Counted from the first letter of the stretch, positions 25,059 to 35,394 are shown. The stretch is 64,000 bases of DNA from Flavobacterium sp. 9 (GCF_002754195.1 NZ_PEEU01000001.1:5828001-5892000), one strand, 5' to 3'. Notes: generated from the letters alone by a model not told the origin. Program-made: numbers and translations.

Positions 25059-28000
25059 TTATAGTGTAATATTTAATCCTGTCAAGAAAGTTTTACTTCT
25101 TGGATAAGCACTAAAATCTACTCCTCTGGTTATTGCATTATTCATCACACTTACTTCAGGATCATATCCGGAATATTTGGTAAATACATATAAATTATAA
25201 GCTGTAAAATAGATTCTGAGGTTTGAGATTTTCGATTTTTTCAACCATTCTTTTGGCAATGTGTATCCTAAGCTCACATTGTTGATTCTTAAAAAAGAAC
25301 CGTCTTCGATAATATCGCTGTACAAACGTCCGGTCGCATTACCATTGTAAGCAGGAATTGTTTTACCCACATTCAAAGCTGCAAGTTCTGTAGGATCTGT
25401 AACGCGTTGTCCTGCTGCATTTATCGTAGTCCATCTGTCAGCATAAATTTGTAATGTGTTTAAGTTCTCAAAATTAAGTCTGGAGTTGTTCAACACGTTT
25501 GCATTGTAAATATCATTACCAACTGTAAAATCCAGAAATACACTTAAATCAATTCCTTTATAACTAAAAGTGTTATTTAAACCTCCTGTAAATTTAGGAT
25601 TAGCGTCGCCAATAGCAGTTCTGTCAAGATCATTGATTACGCCATCAGGAGTTCCCTTTGGTCCGCTAATATCTTTGAATTTAATGAATCCCGGCTGTAC
25701 GGCAACGTTATCACTAACAACTCCGGTTTTTAAGGTATAGGCACTTGTGGCCGGGTTATAATCAAAATCATTAACCTGATATAATCCATCACTTACATAA
25801 CCGTACATTACACCAACAGGTTTGCCAACTTGCAGGATGTAGTCGTTTTTGTCGGTATAACTATTGGTTACTAATGAATTTTCTCCCTCGCTTAAAGCAA
25901 GAACTTTCGTTTTATTGAAGGCGATGTTAAAGCTTGTATTCCAATTAAAATTACCATTTTTGATATTAACGGTATTTAAGGTAAACTCAAGTCCGCGGTT
26001 TGAAGTGGCTCCAATATTCTGAAACTGTTTTTTGAAACCTGAACTTGAAGGAATACGCGTGTTATAAAGCAAATCCTGAGAACGATTATCATAAAGTTCT
26101 GTAGTAAGAGAGATTCTTTGTTTAAAGAATCCTAAATCCATACCAATATTGGTTGACTTTGTAGCCTCCCATTTCAGAAAAGGATTTGGAATATTGTTTT
26201 GAAATGCCGTAATATTTACCTGATTATTAAGCGGGTAAGATCCTGAATTAAGAATACCTAATGCTGCATAATTTGCAATTCTGTTGTTTCCGGCTTCTCC
26301 ATAACTAAAACGGAATTTCAAATCAGAAAACACAGGAACGTGTCTCATGAAATCTTCTTCGATAACTCTCCACGCCAATGATACTGATGGGAAATAACCC
26401 CATTGATTTTCAGTTCCAAATTTAGAAGAACCGTCAGCTCTAATACTTGCCGAAAGTAAATATCTGTTTTTGTAAGAGTAATTTGTTTTTCCGAAAAAGG
26501 ATAATAAAGTATCATCTTCAGAGAATGTTGTTGGAATTCCTGCGATAGTTCCCAATTGCAATTTGTCCCAACCTAAATTAACACCAGGAAACGCAGAAGC
26601 TGTAGCTGTAATTCCTTCTGAATAATTATAAATATATTCTTGTCCGGCTGTTATATCAAACTTATGATTTGTATTGAAGGTTTTGCTGTAAGTTAAGACG
26701 TTGTTGTAGTTTAAACGAGTTGATATATTGTGTGTAACTCCACCATTTGGTCCACCGCTTCTAATGGCTTGAATACCACTTGCATCATTAAAATATTTGC
26801 TTTTATCGCTATTGTCCGTGTAACTTATCAATCCTGAATAAACTAAGTCAGGAGTAATGTTGTATCGAAGCTGCATGCTCATATTTATGGCTCTGTTTAC
26901 AGCTTCTCTTTTTTGGCTTTCGATAGTTATAAGCGGACTTTGAAATGTTGGTGAAGCCTGATTATCCAGCGGATCTACGGTTAGATATTTAAGATCATCA
27001 TCTGATCCGTTTTTTCCAATTGTTGGACGGTATTGCAATAAGTTTTGCAACATACTTAGTCTGGCATTTCCGCCGTCTGCAGGAGACAATCCAGTTATTT
27101 TTTGATTAGAAAAATTGACAATAGCATTGATAGATAATTTTTTGCTCACATTATGTGTAACGGATAGTTTTGCGATGTTTTTAATAGATTCGCTTCCTAG
27201 CATAATTCCCTGATCATTATTAACAGAATAAAACGCGTTGAATCTTGTATCATTTTCGCCTCCGCTAATCGCAAGTTTATGATATTGGCTTACTACGGCA
27301 TTTCCAAAAATCTCCTCTTGCCAGTTTATACCTTGTCTGTTTTTGTATAATCCTTCAAGCTGATCGAAAGTTCCATAATTGTCTTCAAATTTTTGTTGTC
27401 TTACTGGATCATTTACTGCTCCTTCATACATTAATTGAACATATTGATAAGGATTCAGTACCGGAAGTTTTTTTGCAATTGTTTTGATACCTGCGTAGCT
27501 ATCATAGCTCAATTGCAGTTTTCCGCCTTTTGCACGTTTTGTAGTTACGAGAACAACACCATTTGCACCTTGAGCACCATAAATAGAAGTAGACGAAGCG
27601 TCTTTCAAGACATCGATAGTTTCAATATCTGTTGGATCCAGAAAATTTAATCCTCCAGTTTGCGCCACACCATCAACAACATACAAAGGCTCGTTGCTTT
27701 GTGTGATTGAAGTTCCTCCACGAATTCTTAACGATGGCTGTGCTCCGGGAGTTCCGTCAGGCATTGTAACCTGCATACCTGCAATACGTCCTTGCAATGC
27801 TTGTGCTACGTTTTGCACCGGAACTTTAGCTAGTTCTTCCCCTTTGACAGACGAAACGGCTCCGGTAAGATTCTTTCTGGTTTTTGTTCCATATCCTACC
27901 ACAACGACCTCATCAAGATTGTTGGTGTCATCCAGAAGTTTGGTATTAATAAGAGTTCTGTTTTTTACCTGTTCTTCTTTAGGTTTTGTTCCTAAATACG

Positions 28001-28214
28001 TAAAAACTAATGTTGCGTTAGATTTTACTTTAATTTGATAATCACCATCAATAGAGGTAGCAGTACTGTTTTTAGTTCCTTTTTCAGAAACTGTTGCTCC
28101 CGGCATTGGCATATTTTGCGCATCGGTGACTATACCTTTTACGGTAATAACATCCTGACCGTACATAACCTTACAAGTTGTAAGGAGTAAAAATAAAAAT
28201 AGAGTCCTTTTCAT
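25059..28214 (-). CDS. SusC/RagA-family TonB-dependent outer-membrane transporter
   Basis: The 1051-residue outer-membrane barrel has a signal peptide (MKRTLFLFLLLTTCKVMYGQ), a carboxypeptidase-D regulatory-like domain (GIVTDAQNMPMPGATVSEKG) and a TonB-box-like segment (NNLDEVVVVGYGT). The plug carries LQGRIAGMQVTMPDGTPGA and SIYGAQGANGVVLVTTKRAK, and the barrel ends in TFLTGLNITL. With SusD it imports oligosaccharides across the outer membrane by TonB energy. It is the first gene of the sus operon. About 1 kb of non-coding DNA lies upstream, so transcription probably starts there under the hybrid sensor-regulator. Confidence 0.96.
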   Translation of the reverse strand: MKRTLFLFLLLTTCKVMYGQDVITVKGIVTDAQNMPMPGATVSEKGTKNSTATSIDGDYQIKVKSNATLVFTYLGTKPKEEQVKNRTLINTKLLDDTNNLDEVVVVGYGTKTRKNLTGAVSSVKGEELAKVPVQNVAQALQGRIAGMQVTMPDGTPGAQPSLRIRGGTSITQSNEPLYVVDGVAQTGGLNFLDPTDIETIDVLKDASSTSIYGAQGANGVVLVTTKRAKGGKLQLSYDSYAGIKTIAKKLPVLNPYQYVQLMYEGAVNDPVRQQKFEDNYGTFDQLEGLYKNRQGINWQEEIFGNAVVSQYHKLAISGGENDTRFNAFYSVNNDQGIMLGSESIKNIAKLSVTHNVSKKLSINAIVNFSNQKITGLSPADGGNARLSMLQNLLQYRPTIGKNGSDDDLKYLTVDPLDNQASPTFQSPLITIESQKREAVNRAINMSMQLRYNITPDLVYSGLISYTDNSDKSKYFNDASGIQAIRSGGPNGGVTHNISTRLNYNNVLTYSKTFNTNHKFDITAGQEYIYNYSEGITATASAFPGVNLGWDKLQLGTIAGIPTTFSEDDTLLSFFGKTNYSYKNRYLLSASIRADGSSKFGTENQWGYFPSVSLAWRVIEEDFMRHVPVFSDLKFRFSYGEAGNNRIANYAALGILNSGSYPLNNQVNITAFQNNIPNPFLKWEATKSTNIGMDLGFFKQRISLTTELYDNRSQDLLYNTRIPSSSGFKKQFQNIGATSNRGLEFTLNTVNIKNGNFNWNTSFNIAFNKTKVLALSEGENSLVTNSYTDKNDYILQVGKPVGVMYGYVSDGLYQVNDFDYNPATSAYTLKTGVVSDNVAVQPGFIKFKDISGPKGTPDGVINDLDRTAIGDANPKFTGGLNNTFSYKGIDLSVFLDFTVGNDIYNANVLNNSRLNFENLNTLQIYADRWTTINAAGQRVTDPTELAALNVGKTIPAYNGNATGRLYSDIIEDGSFLRINNVSLGYTLPKEWLKKSKISNLRIYFTAYNLYVFTKYSGYDPEVSVMNNAITRGVDFSAYPRSKTFLTGLNITL

Positions 28215-28984
28215 AATTTTTTTTTAAATTGGAATAAGTGTGACCTTAATTCCTATTGGTATTATTTAAGTTGAGTTTTTGCCTTGTTAAATAAATTATC
28301 TCCTTTTTTTACTTCAATGTCAATTGATAAATACCAATAATTTTGGTATTATTAGAACTGGAATTCCAAAATACATTTGTAATAAATACGATTTAATGTT
28401 ACTTATTAGTTTCATTATATCAATATGTCAAATGTCGTTTGCGGAGAAAATTATAACAATTTATTAATCTGTGAAAGGGGCTGGGGAATTTTGCGCCTTG
28501 TAAATAAAAATAGATGCTGTGCTGTTCGGGTCATTTTCTTTGGATTGGTCATGTTTTTTTTGATTTAATAAAAACAAATATAGAAATCGACTATATACAG
28601 CAGTTTTGAAAATGTCCAAATTACTATTGATTTTGATTAATTATACTTTTGAAACCCTTGTAAACACTCATTAAGCCAGTGTTTTGTCCTATTTTTTTGG
28701 TTTTGTTTTTAGGTAGAAAGTGCCGTTTTTACTGAACAATTTTAAAATATTCTGTGTAGTCTAAATGTTAATTTAAAGTGAGAATAGTGTTAGCGAAAAC
28801 GATGTAATTTTTAGTGAAATTTAGATAAAGAAGTGCTTTTTCTTTTTTCTTCTACAGATAAAACTGATTAAAGTTTTGGTTGTAGTTCTTTCAGGGTTTC
28901 CTTGAGAAAATAGATTGATAGAAAAATTGAAGTTTTGCTGATAGAATTGGTAAAAGCGTGACGAAATTGCGAATAGGATGGAAG
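28215..28984. promoter_or_regulatory. Upstream region of the susC operon with repeated TTGGTATTATT motifs
   Basis: Non-coding AT-rich DNA. The 11-base ttggtattatt occurs at 28256-28266 and again at 28343-28353, 87 bases apart. The second copy forms an inverted repeat with ataccaa at 28331-28337. Copies near the susC start fit a regulator site, but the binding site of the hybrid regulator is unknown. A TATATTTG-like minus-strand element lies at 28575-28582, without a convincing partner at the usual spacing. I see no gene in this stretch. Confidence 0.4.
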
Positions 28985-29105
28985 TGATATTTTTAGTCCC
29001 GGCGGGACGATATATTTATCTAGTAAGGATGTCGCTTCGCTGAAGCTTTATTGAAAAAAAACGAATATTGAAATGGCTATAAATAGTACACTCCTCTGGA
29101 GTTAT
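28985..29105. repeat. Probable short intergenic repeat with a gtccc-ggcgggac hairpin
   Basis: The stretch starts with the hairpin gtcccggcgggac (28996-29008), followed by gatatatttatctag, and ends with cctctggagttatgcgg. I know similar phrases as scattered intergenic sequence in flavobacteria. Only one copy is in the window, so repetition cannot be shown here. Confidence 0.35.
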
Positions 29106-29152
29106 GCGGATTTATTGAGGGTTAAAATGATTTTGATTTTGTATTAAACGAG

Positions 29153-29185
29153 AAACCCGACAGGTTTTTAAAACCTGTCGGGTTT
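29153..29185 (-). terminator. Perfect palindromic hairpin after the heparinase III gene
   Basis: The arms aaacccgacaggtttt and aaaacctgtcgggttt form a 16-pair stem 32 bases beyond the stop of the heparinase gene. On the minus strand it is followed by ctcgtttaa, so the T-tract is weak. It probably ends the PL8-heparinase transcript before the susC promoter region. Confidence 0.7.
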
Positions 29186-29216
29186 GCTTGTTGGAATAAC
29201 AAACGTTGCGACTTCC

Positions 29217-31199
29217 TTAATCGTTCAAACTTGTTATTACGTCACTTTTCTTGCCGTCAATAGCAACAGTTATACTGATATTTCCTTTTTCATAATCATT
29301 AGCCGTATTTGGTGTAATGCTAATTTCGGGCGCTTTATTTCCGTTGTACGGATATACTATTGTTATAAATTGTTGTGTTGAATTGTCATTTTTAGGTTTT
29401 TCGAAAACAAAAGCAGGTCTTGCGATTTCTTTAGCATAAACATAAGACACTTTTCCTTCTTCCTCTTTTAGCGTTACTTTATCCGTATTTAAGGATTGTA
29501 TCAAAAGATTATTTCCATCTTCATACGTTGTAGAAACGCTGTTATTGGTGGTATCAAAAACAGGTTTGCTATCTTCTTTCAATTGAAAATGAATGCCTAA
29601 ATTTCCTGTAGCCTTTCCAATAGCTTTATCTATAATTAGAAAATATTTCTGATCTATAAAAAGCACGCTGCGCTGGTGGTTTAAATCTGTATAACTGGGA
29701 TTTGTATAGGTTAAAAGATCAAGGTTTTTACTGGTTTTCCACTTGTTTTGCTCTGCTTTGGTAATAACCATATTCTGATTGTCTAATGTCAAAGTATTGT
29801 GAACTCTTGTCTGGCGAAACCAATTCCTCATTTTGGTTACTTCGGCATCGCCGCTATAAATATAACAACCTGTGTCGGGCATAAAATTGCGTCCTTTAAC
29901 CCAAAGTTCAAAAGTACCATTATCCGGCTGCGCGTGAAACTCTGCGGGTGGTCCGGCTTTTAAAATCAGTACGGTTGATTTATTATTCCAACCATTTCTA
30001 AAGGCATAAAAACCACCATTTGGGAATTCGTTTGCGGTATAATTTGGCAGTGAACCTTCTTTTCCGTCCGTACCTAAGTATCTAATTAGTCCATTTTCAG
30101 GGAAGATTTTCGACCAGCTTAAAAATTGCTTTATTCTGCTATTTTTGTCAAATATCCAGGAATCACCAAACATTGGATTACTGTAATCCGGAAAAGACAT
30201 ATTGGCTGTGACCAAAATCATTTTCTCGATGGTTTTGATATAAGTATCAGGAAATTCTTTTTCTAAGTTAGCCATTTTTGCCGAGTTGTATGCTTTTAGA
30301 AAGATTTCAATACAAGCAACATGATAAGTAGGCGAGAGTTCCCATTGAACACCGTCCTGAAGAACTTGCAATTTGATTTCGCGAATAAGAACTTCGATAC
30401 CACTTTTGCGCCATTCTTCGGCTTGTTTAAGTTCCGGAAAAGAAGCTCCTGCACCCAAAACACGTTGTGCTTCAAACAATAAATGATTGCCTTCTTTGCT
30501 ATAATTCTTTGGAATATATGCTGCTTGTTTGCTGAAACTGTTTAGAAATTCCATTAAAAAAGCGGGTGTAAAATTAGAAGAAGCTACAAATAAGTTGAAG
30601 GTTCCGGGAAGACTTTGGATGCGTTCTGAAACTTCCAGAGGTCGCCACGCAATTTGGTCATTTTCTTTAGATCGGCCTAAGTAATTTTTCTTTTCCCAAT
30701 CCCGAAATTGTAAAACCCATTCTTTGGCATATTTTTCGTCACCACTGCTGCGATATGCCATTCCCATAGGCTGCCACCAAGTTACTCTGTGCAATTGCCA
30801 GCGTACTTCATTGTCTTTTACAGGCCAGTAATCCCAGTTAATATCTTGTCCGTAGTCAAAAAAGCCATATCCTTTTTGGGGCTGAAATTGATGTAATAAA
30901 GCGTTATCTGCTTTTTCCTGATTGTTTTTTCCAATTTCTTTTCCTCTAAATTGGGTTTCTTCACCCACATTAAAATCAGGATTTTTGACCGTTTTTCGAT
31001 TGCGATAATAGGCTAATAATTCTTTGGCTGCAGCCTCATATTTAGCGGCTTTAAAAAATATCTTGACTTTCTCTAAGCCCGGATAGTCAAGATTAATAGC
31101 ATCAAAGCTTTCTTTTTTTACCGGAGCTTCCTGAGCTTCAGCAAAACAGACTGTCATTAACATAAAAAACAGTGCTGTTGTTTTTTTTAGATTCTTCAT
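29217..31199 (-). CDS. hepC: Heparinase III, heparan-sulfate lyase (PL12)
   Basis: The 660-residue periplasmic lyase has a signal peptide (MKNLKKTTALFFMLMTVCFA, cleaved near EAQ). It aligns along almost its whole length with my memory of Pedobacter heparinus heparinase III: HQFQPQKGYGFFDYGQDINW, WPVKDNEVRWQLHRV, FTPAFLMEFLNS, EFHAQPDNGTFELW and RQTRVHNTLTLDNQNMVITK. The catalytic residues correspond to Asn238 (EGNH), Tyr292 (SPTYH) and His422 (FHAQP). It cleaves the low-sulfated regions of heparan sulfate by beta-elimination, leaving an unsaturated uronate. It lies 127 bases downstream of PL8 with a hairpin between. This gene is the best evidence that the locus acts on heparan sulfate. Confidence 0.95.
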   Translation of the reverse strand: MKNLKKTTALFFMLMTVCFAEAQEAPVKKESFDAINLDYPGLEKVKIFFKAAKYEAAAKELLAYYRNRKTVKNPDFNVGEETQFRGKEIGKNNQEKADNALLHQFQPQKGYGFFDYGQDINWDYWPVKDNEVRWQLHRVTWWQPMGMAYRSSGDEKYAKEWVLQFRDWEKKNYLGRSKENDQIAWRPLEVSERIQSLPGTFNLFVASSNFTPAFLMEFLNSFSKQAAYIPKNYSKEGNHLLFEAQRVLGAGASFPELKQAEEWRKSGIEVLIREIKLQVLQDGVQWELSPTYHVACIEIFLKAYNSAKMANLEKEFPDTYIKTIEKMILVTANMSFPDYSNPMFGDSWIFDKNSRIKQFLSWSKIFPENGLIRYLGTDGKEGSLPNYTANEFPNGGFYAFRNGWNNKSTVLILKAGPPAEFHAQPDNGTFELWVKGRNFMPDTGCYIYSGDAEVTKMRNWFRQTRVHNTLTLDNQNMVITKAEQNKWKTSKNLDLLTYTNPSYTDLNHQRSVLFIDQKYFLIIDKAIGKATGNLGIHFQLKEDSKPVFDTTNNSVSTTYEDGNNLLIQSLNTDKVTLKEEEGKVSYVYAKEIARPAFVFEKPKNDNSTQQFITIVYPYNGNKAPEISITPNTANDYEKGNISITVAIDGKKSDVITSLND

Positions 31200-31244
31200 T
31201 TGGTTTTAATTAAAATAAATGCTGTTAGTAGTTTTAAAATAAAA

Positions 31245-31290
31245 TAAGAAGCTATTAAAATTGATTTTTCAGATCAAAAATAGCTTCTTA
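31245..31290 (-). terminator. Hairpin between the PL8 lyase and heparinase III genes
   Basis: Perfect 12-base outer arms taagaagctatt and aatagcttctta enclose an inner pair ttgat/atcaa. It begins 37 bases beyond the PL8 stop codon on the minus strand. No long T-tract follows, so it may be a processing or attenuation structure that sets the relative level of the two lyases. Confidence 0.55.
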
Positions 31291-31326
31291 TGTTTTGATT
31301 TGCGTGTTAAGCAAACTAAAGTTTAA

Positions 31327-34300
31327 TTATAGTTTTATTAGTTTGACTGTTTTCTTATTGTAACCCTGACTGATTTCTGCAAGATATAATCCCGGACATA
31401 AATCGGTACCAATTGAGATTGTTTGTTCATAATCTGATTTTAGTGTTTTTAGTCTTCTTCCTAAGATATCAAATATCGTTACGACAATTTCTTGTGTGTT
31501 ATCGCCTCCGTTTATGTTTAGGTGAAAGGCTGTTTTTGTTGGATTTGGAGCAACAATCACTGTGAAATCTTTAATTGGTGAACTGTTTCCTGTATCTGTA
31601 TAATGGCAAGAACCTAAATAACAGCCGTGTGCCAAATGGCTTGCCACAGCATTTGTCGAGATACATAGACTTTTATCGTTGGTGTGGCATATTGTTATTT
31701 TTTTTCCTGAACAACGAACATCAATTACGGTAATTTGTTTTGTTAATGTAATATAACAACCCAAAGCGTCCGTTATAGTTACAGTATAATTGTGTGTTCC
31801 AACAGTTGACGGATTCACTGTAGTATTTTGTGACGTAGCTCCATCATTCCATGAATAAGTGTAAGGCGCAATACCATTTGAAGCTGTTGCAATCAAGGTC
31901 AGAGAAGATGGACCATAACCTAAATAAATAGTATTTGGGTTTCCTCCGGGATTTACAGCATAAACATTTGCAATATTTGCAGTGATTAGGTTGTTTATTG
32001 TGACTATTGTGGTATTGGTTTTGCTATTTCCTGCATTGTCCGTAACTGTCCATGTTATTGTTGATGTTCCTGTATTGAAATTACCACTTGCATCCAATCT
32101 GTTTCCAGTTCTTGTGGTTGCGCCAGTAATTTCATAAACAATAGTATTAATAGTGCAGTTATCAGTGGCTGTAGCCAAAGGAATATTATAAATACCGTTT
32201 GGATCGTAACAAAGAGAAACAGAAGCTGTAGTACTTACTGTTGGAGCTTCAGAATCCGTAATTGTGATGGTTTGTGTAATGGTGTTTATGTTACCATTTT
32301 CATCTTCTGCCTTCCAGTTTACAATTGTTGAACCTACAGGAAATATTGCGGGAGCATCATTTGTAATACTTGCAATACCACAATTATCAGTCACAATTGG
32401 ATTTGTTAGCGTTAGAGTTTTACTACATTCACCAGAATCATTGCTTACAATAATCTCTATTGGCGTTGTAATAACAGGTTTTTCTTCGTCTTTTACTGTA
32501 ACTGTAAAAGTTGTTGTTGAACTGTTGCAATCATCAGTTGCCTTCCAGATAACTGTAGTAATTCCTTTGTTGAAAACAACGTTTTGTAAAGTTGTGTTGC
32601 CCGTTGCTATTGTTGCTCCACTTAAAGTGTAAGTAAGAGAAGAGGTTCCACAATTGCTTGTTGCTGTTGCATCAAATTCATTGTTAGCCACTGTATAAGT
32701 GCAAACACCTGGATTTGTATTGACTGTAATATTTTCTTTTGGATTAATTGCCAATGAAGGTTTTATCAGTTCAGTTTGGATGGTTAATCCGTTAATCGTT
32801 TTAAAAGTAACCTCTGTGTTTGCTCCGTTTATGGTTGTCGTTACATTGTTTGAAGGTGATGCCAAAGCCCATTTTCCGACAATTGTTAGTGTTACTATTT
32901 CGACTTGTGGCGCTCTGTTCAGAATTGAGTTTTGACCGCTAATTTGGTTCCACGTATAAGTTTCGTTTGAAGCCAATAATCCTAAATTCGGATTGGTTAG
33001 ACTTACTTTTAATTTATTTCCACCATCTATTTTTTGAGTCATTATTGCTGCCGGTTTGTTTACACTTATGACAACGTCATAAGTAAAAACCGCTGCAGGA
33101 TTGAAAATTACGTATCCAAATATAGATTCCGGAATATATTCAACAATATGAGCCTGACTGTTTTGATGGTAAATTTTAAAATAGGAAGAAAAGTTATTCG
33201 CCAGTTGTTGCGTAGCTGTTTGTCCGCCTTGCATTACAATCGCATATTGAAATTTTGCCTGAGCCGGAGCAATTCCATGATTAATATAGGCGGTTGTAAA
33301 ATTTCCTGTAGTATTGGCGGTATTACTGTTATTGCGTGAATTTTGTACAGATCTGTTAATAGTAATTGCATCTGTATTGGAAGAATTTGCTGGAATCACA
33401 TACCCATTTCCAATGGCATCAGTTGCCCAGAAACCGCCGCCTGTTTGCGTAAAATTAAAACTAGTTCCGGTTGCGGTATTACCATTTACATACGTTGGAG
33501 TATTTACATCGGTAAGATTCGTTTGAAATAAAGTAGTCTGGATAGGATAAGTTCCGTTTGTGTCCCTGATATTTGAACCAAGGCAAAGAATCATGTCTTT
33601 AAAAAAGAAATTAGATTTTAAAGCGGTCATTGCCGTAGCCGAATTATAATCTTTATAATCAATCCCGAAAACGCCATTGTTATCCAATGAAGCATGTGTC
33701 AGAAAAGATTTTCCGTTCATTTCTCTCATTTTTCCGGTACTAAGAACATTTAGAGGAAGATAGGCAACAGTAGTTCCGGGAACATGCGACCAATCCCAGC
33801 CGTTTTCTGTAAAACCGTTTGTAGTTCCTGATGTAAGCAATTCTAAAGCTCCGGCTGATGTATATCTTCCAAAAACATTCTCAGTTGTTGAATTTTCAAA
33901 ATGCCAGATATTCTTGCTTGTTCCTTTTGCACTGATTTGATATCCATTATATTTGTGAACGCTTAAACCTGCATAAGGAAAATTAAAATGTCCTTCGGTT
34001 ATTTCAGGAAGTGCAGTAAGTCCGGAGTTTAAAGTCTGTATCATATCCATTACAGCACCTGGTGTATAAACCATAGTAATAGACAATGCGTTTTGTCTTA
34101 GTAAGTTTGTATTTGCTGTAGCAGAAATATTCCAAAGCCTGAGAAACTCACGTCCGGCATCTGCATTAGCGACAGGATCTGTTAGGTATAAAAAAGCCAA
34201 AGCTGGTCGTAAATCATTATTTGCATCTGTATTTGTTGGAAATCTACCTGCCAGACCAAGCGGCATTTCAAAACCTTTGCTGAATTTACTGTAGCTTAAA

Positions 34301-35247
34301 ATAGCATTTTTCAGATTACTTTGTGCTTCTGTACTTAACTCATAAACGGTATTTTTTAGCATCATATTCATAATCGAAGATTGATGTAAAGCATCTACAC
34401 CATACGAATTTGAATAAGCTCCTCTGTGATGGTAGGTAATAAAATCTGGTTTAATGCAATCATTCCAGCCATTGCTGATTTTTAAGGCGTTGTTTATAAA
34501 TCTTTTCAGGAAATCCATATTAGCAACTTTTGTAGTGTCAGAATCTTCCTGAGCCAATATGTAGCAAAGTCGCTGCTGAATAGAAGAGCGGATAATATCT
34601 GTATTAAATCCGGGATTGGTAAAATTAAAACCTGTATAATCCGGCGAGATAAAAGCGGTGAGGGTTTTAAGCGCCCCCATATGATGGTTAAATTCTCCTG
34701 CAGCAATTAGTTCGTCTTTCATCAGGAAAATTGCCGTAGCATATCCTGAAGAACGCAAACAAATACCATGACCGCTGGTAATAACTTCTTCGGTTGCGGG
34801 AATGGCGAGATAAGCAAAATCTGTCGTACTGCTAATACCTTTTGCTTTCATATAATTGAAAAGCGAAAGTATCGAATCTCGTAAAGCCGGACTGTGATAA
34901 TCCGGATTAGGGTTTGTCAGAGAACCTTTGAGCTGATACAGAAATACCAGACGAATCAGTTTTTGTTCGACCAATACCTGATAAGCATTTTGATCTGCAC
35001 TTACGCTGAAATTCCAAACAGAACCAGGATTGGCAAAATCATAAGCCGATAAATTTTTGGCAGCTATTCCGTTTGTGAGAAACCTACTGTATCGCTCATT
35101 GGCCTGCGAATTCGAATAATCAAGGTTTTCGCCTGTGAGCCAATTTTGATACTTTGTTTTAATGTTGCTAATGTCGCTCAATTGAGCATACGAAAAGTTG
35201 AATACTAAGGCGATTAGCCATGCGGAGAAAAGTAATTTTTTACACAT
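31327..35247 (-). CDS. Secreted PL8 glycosaminoglycan lyase with HYR repeats and T9SS tail
   Basis: A multidomain secreted lyase of 1306 residues from the Met of MCKKLLFSAWLIALVF, which starts a proper signal peptide; a Met 22 codons upstream gives an unlikely leader. Residues about 25-370 are the PL8 alpha/alpha toroid with FITYHHRGAYSNSYGVDAL (His273/274, Tyr278, Tyr282) and LGLAGRFPTN, closer to chondroitin ABC lyase than to AC lyase. PL8 beta-sandwich domains follow (FNFPYAGLSVHKYNG). Then come HYR-like repeats (TVKDEEKPVITTP, TITDSEAPTVSTT), a PKD-like domain (APYTYSWNDGATSQNTTV), a Cys/His cluster near 1177-1213, and a type A T9SS sorting domain (VIVAPNPTKTAFH to the end). It should act at the cell surface or be released. 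Chondroitin, dermatan sulfate or hyaluronan are likely substrates. Confidence 0.9.
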   Translation of the reverse strand: MCKKLLFSAWLIALVFNFSYAQLSDISNIKTKYQNWLTGENLDYSNSQANERYSRFLTNGIAAKNLSAYDFANPGSVWNFSVSADQNAYQVLVEQKLIRLVFLYQLKGSLTNPNPDYHSPALRDSILSLFNYMKAKGISSTTDFAYLAIPATEEVITSGHGICLRSSGYATAIFLMKDELIAAGEFNHHMGALKTLTAFISPDYTGFNFTNPGFNTDIIRSSIQQRLCYILAQEDSDTTKVANMDFLKRFINNALKISNGWNDCIKPDFITYHHRGAYSNSYGVDALHQSSIMNMMLKNTVYELSTEAQSNLKNAILSYSKFSKGFEMPLGLAGRFPTNTDANNDLRPALAFLYLTDPVANADAGREFLRLWNISATANTNLLRQNALSITMVYTPGAVMDMIQTLNSGLTALPEITEGHFNFPYAGLSVHKYNGYQISAKGTSKNIWHFENSTTENVFGRYTSAGALELLTSGTTNGFTENGWDWSHVPGTTVAYLPLNVLSTGKMREMNGKSFLTHASLDNNGVFGIDYKDYNSATAMTALKSNFFFKDMILCLGSNIRDTNGTYPIQTTLFQTNLTDVNTPTYVNGNTATGTSFNFTQTGGGFWATDAIGNGYVIPANSSNTDAITINRSVQNSRNNSNTANTTGNFTTAYINHGIAPAQAKFQYAIVMQGGQTATQQLANNFSSYFKIYHQNSQAHIVEYIPESIFGYVIFNPAAVFTYDVVISVNKPAAIMTQKIDGGNKLKVSLTNPNLGLLASNETYTWNQISGQNSILNRAPQVEIVTLTIVGKWALASPSNNVTTTINGANTEVTFKTINGLTIQTELIKPSLAINPKENITVNTNPGVCTYTVANNEFDATATSNCGTSSLTYTLSGATIATGNTTLQNVVFNKGITTVIWKATDDCNSSTTTFTVTVKDEEKPVITTPIEIIVSNDSGECSKTLTLTNPIVTDNCGIASITNDAPAIFPVGSTIVNWKAEDENGNINTITQTITITDSEAPTVSTTASVSLCYDPNGIYNIPLATATDNCTINTIVYEITGATTRTGNRLDASGNFNTGTSTITWTVTDNAGNSKTNTTIVTINNLITANIANVYAVNPGGNPNTIYLGYGPSSLTLIATASNGIAPYTYSWNDGATSQNTTVNPSTVGTHNYTVTITDALGCYITLTKQITVIDVRCSGKKITICHTNDKSLCISTNAVASHLAHGCYLGSCHYTDTGNSSPIKDFTVIVAPNPTKTAFHLNINGGDNTQEIVVTIFDILGRRLKTLKSDYEQTISIGTDLCPGLYLAEISQGYNKKTVKLIKL

Positions 35248-35394
35248 AAGATTAATTTTTAATAGACTAATTATTAGAATTATTTTGGTTTGGTTATTCT
35301 GTATTCTTAGCAATTATTTCCGTAGTATTCTTAAAATATCTATTTCAATAAAGTCAATTATTTAGTTTTAAATTAGAATAATATCGGTTTTTAT

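Noticed and set aside
28571..28620. susC promoter at TATATTTG (minus strand, 28575-28582)
   Set aside because: No TTG at 17-23 bases and about 360 bases from the gene, so I do not call a promoter.
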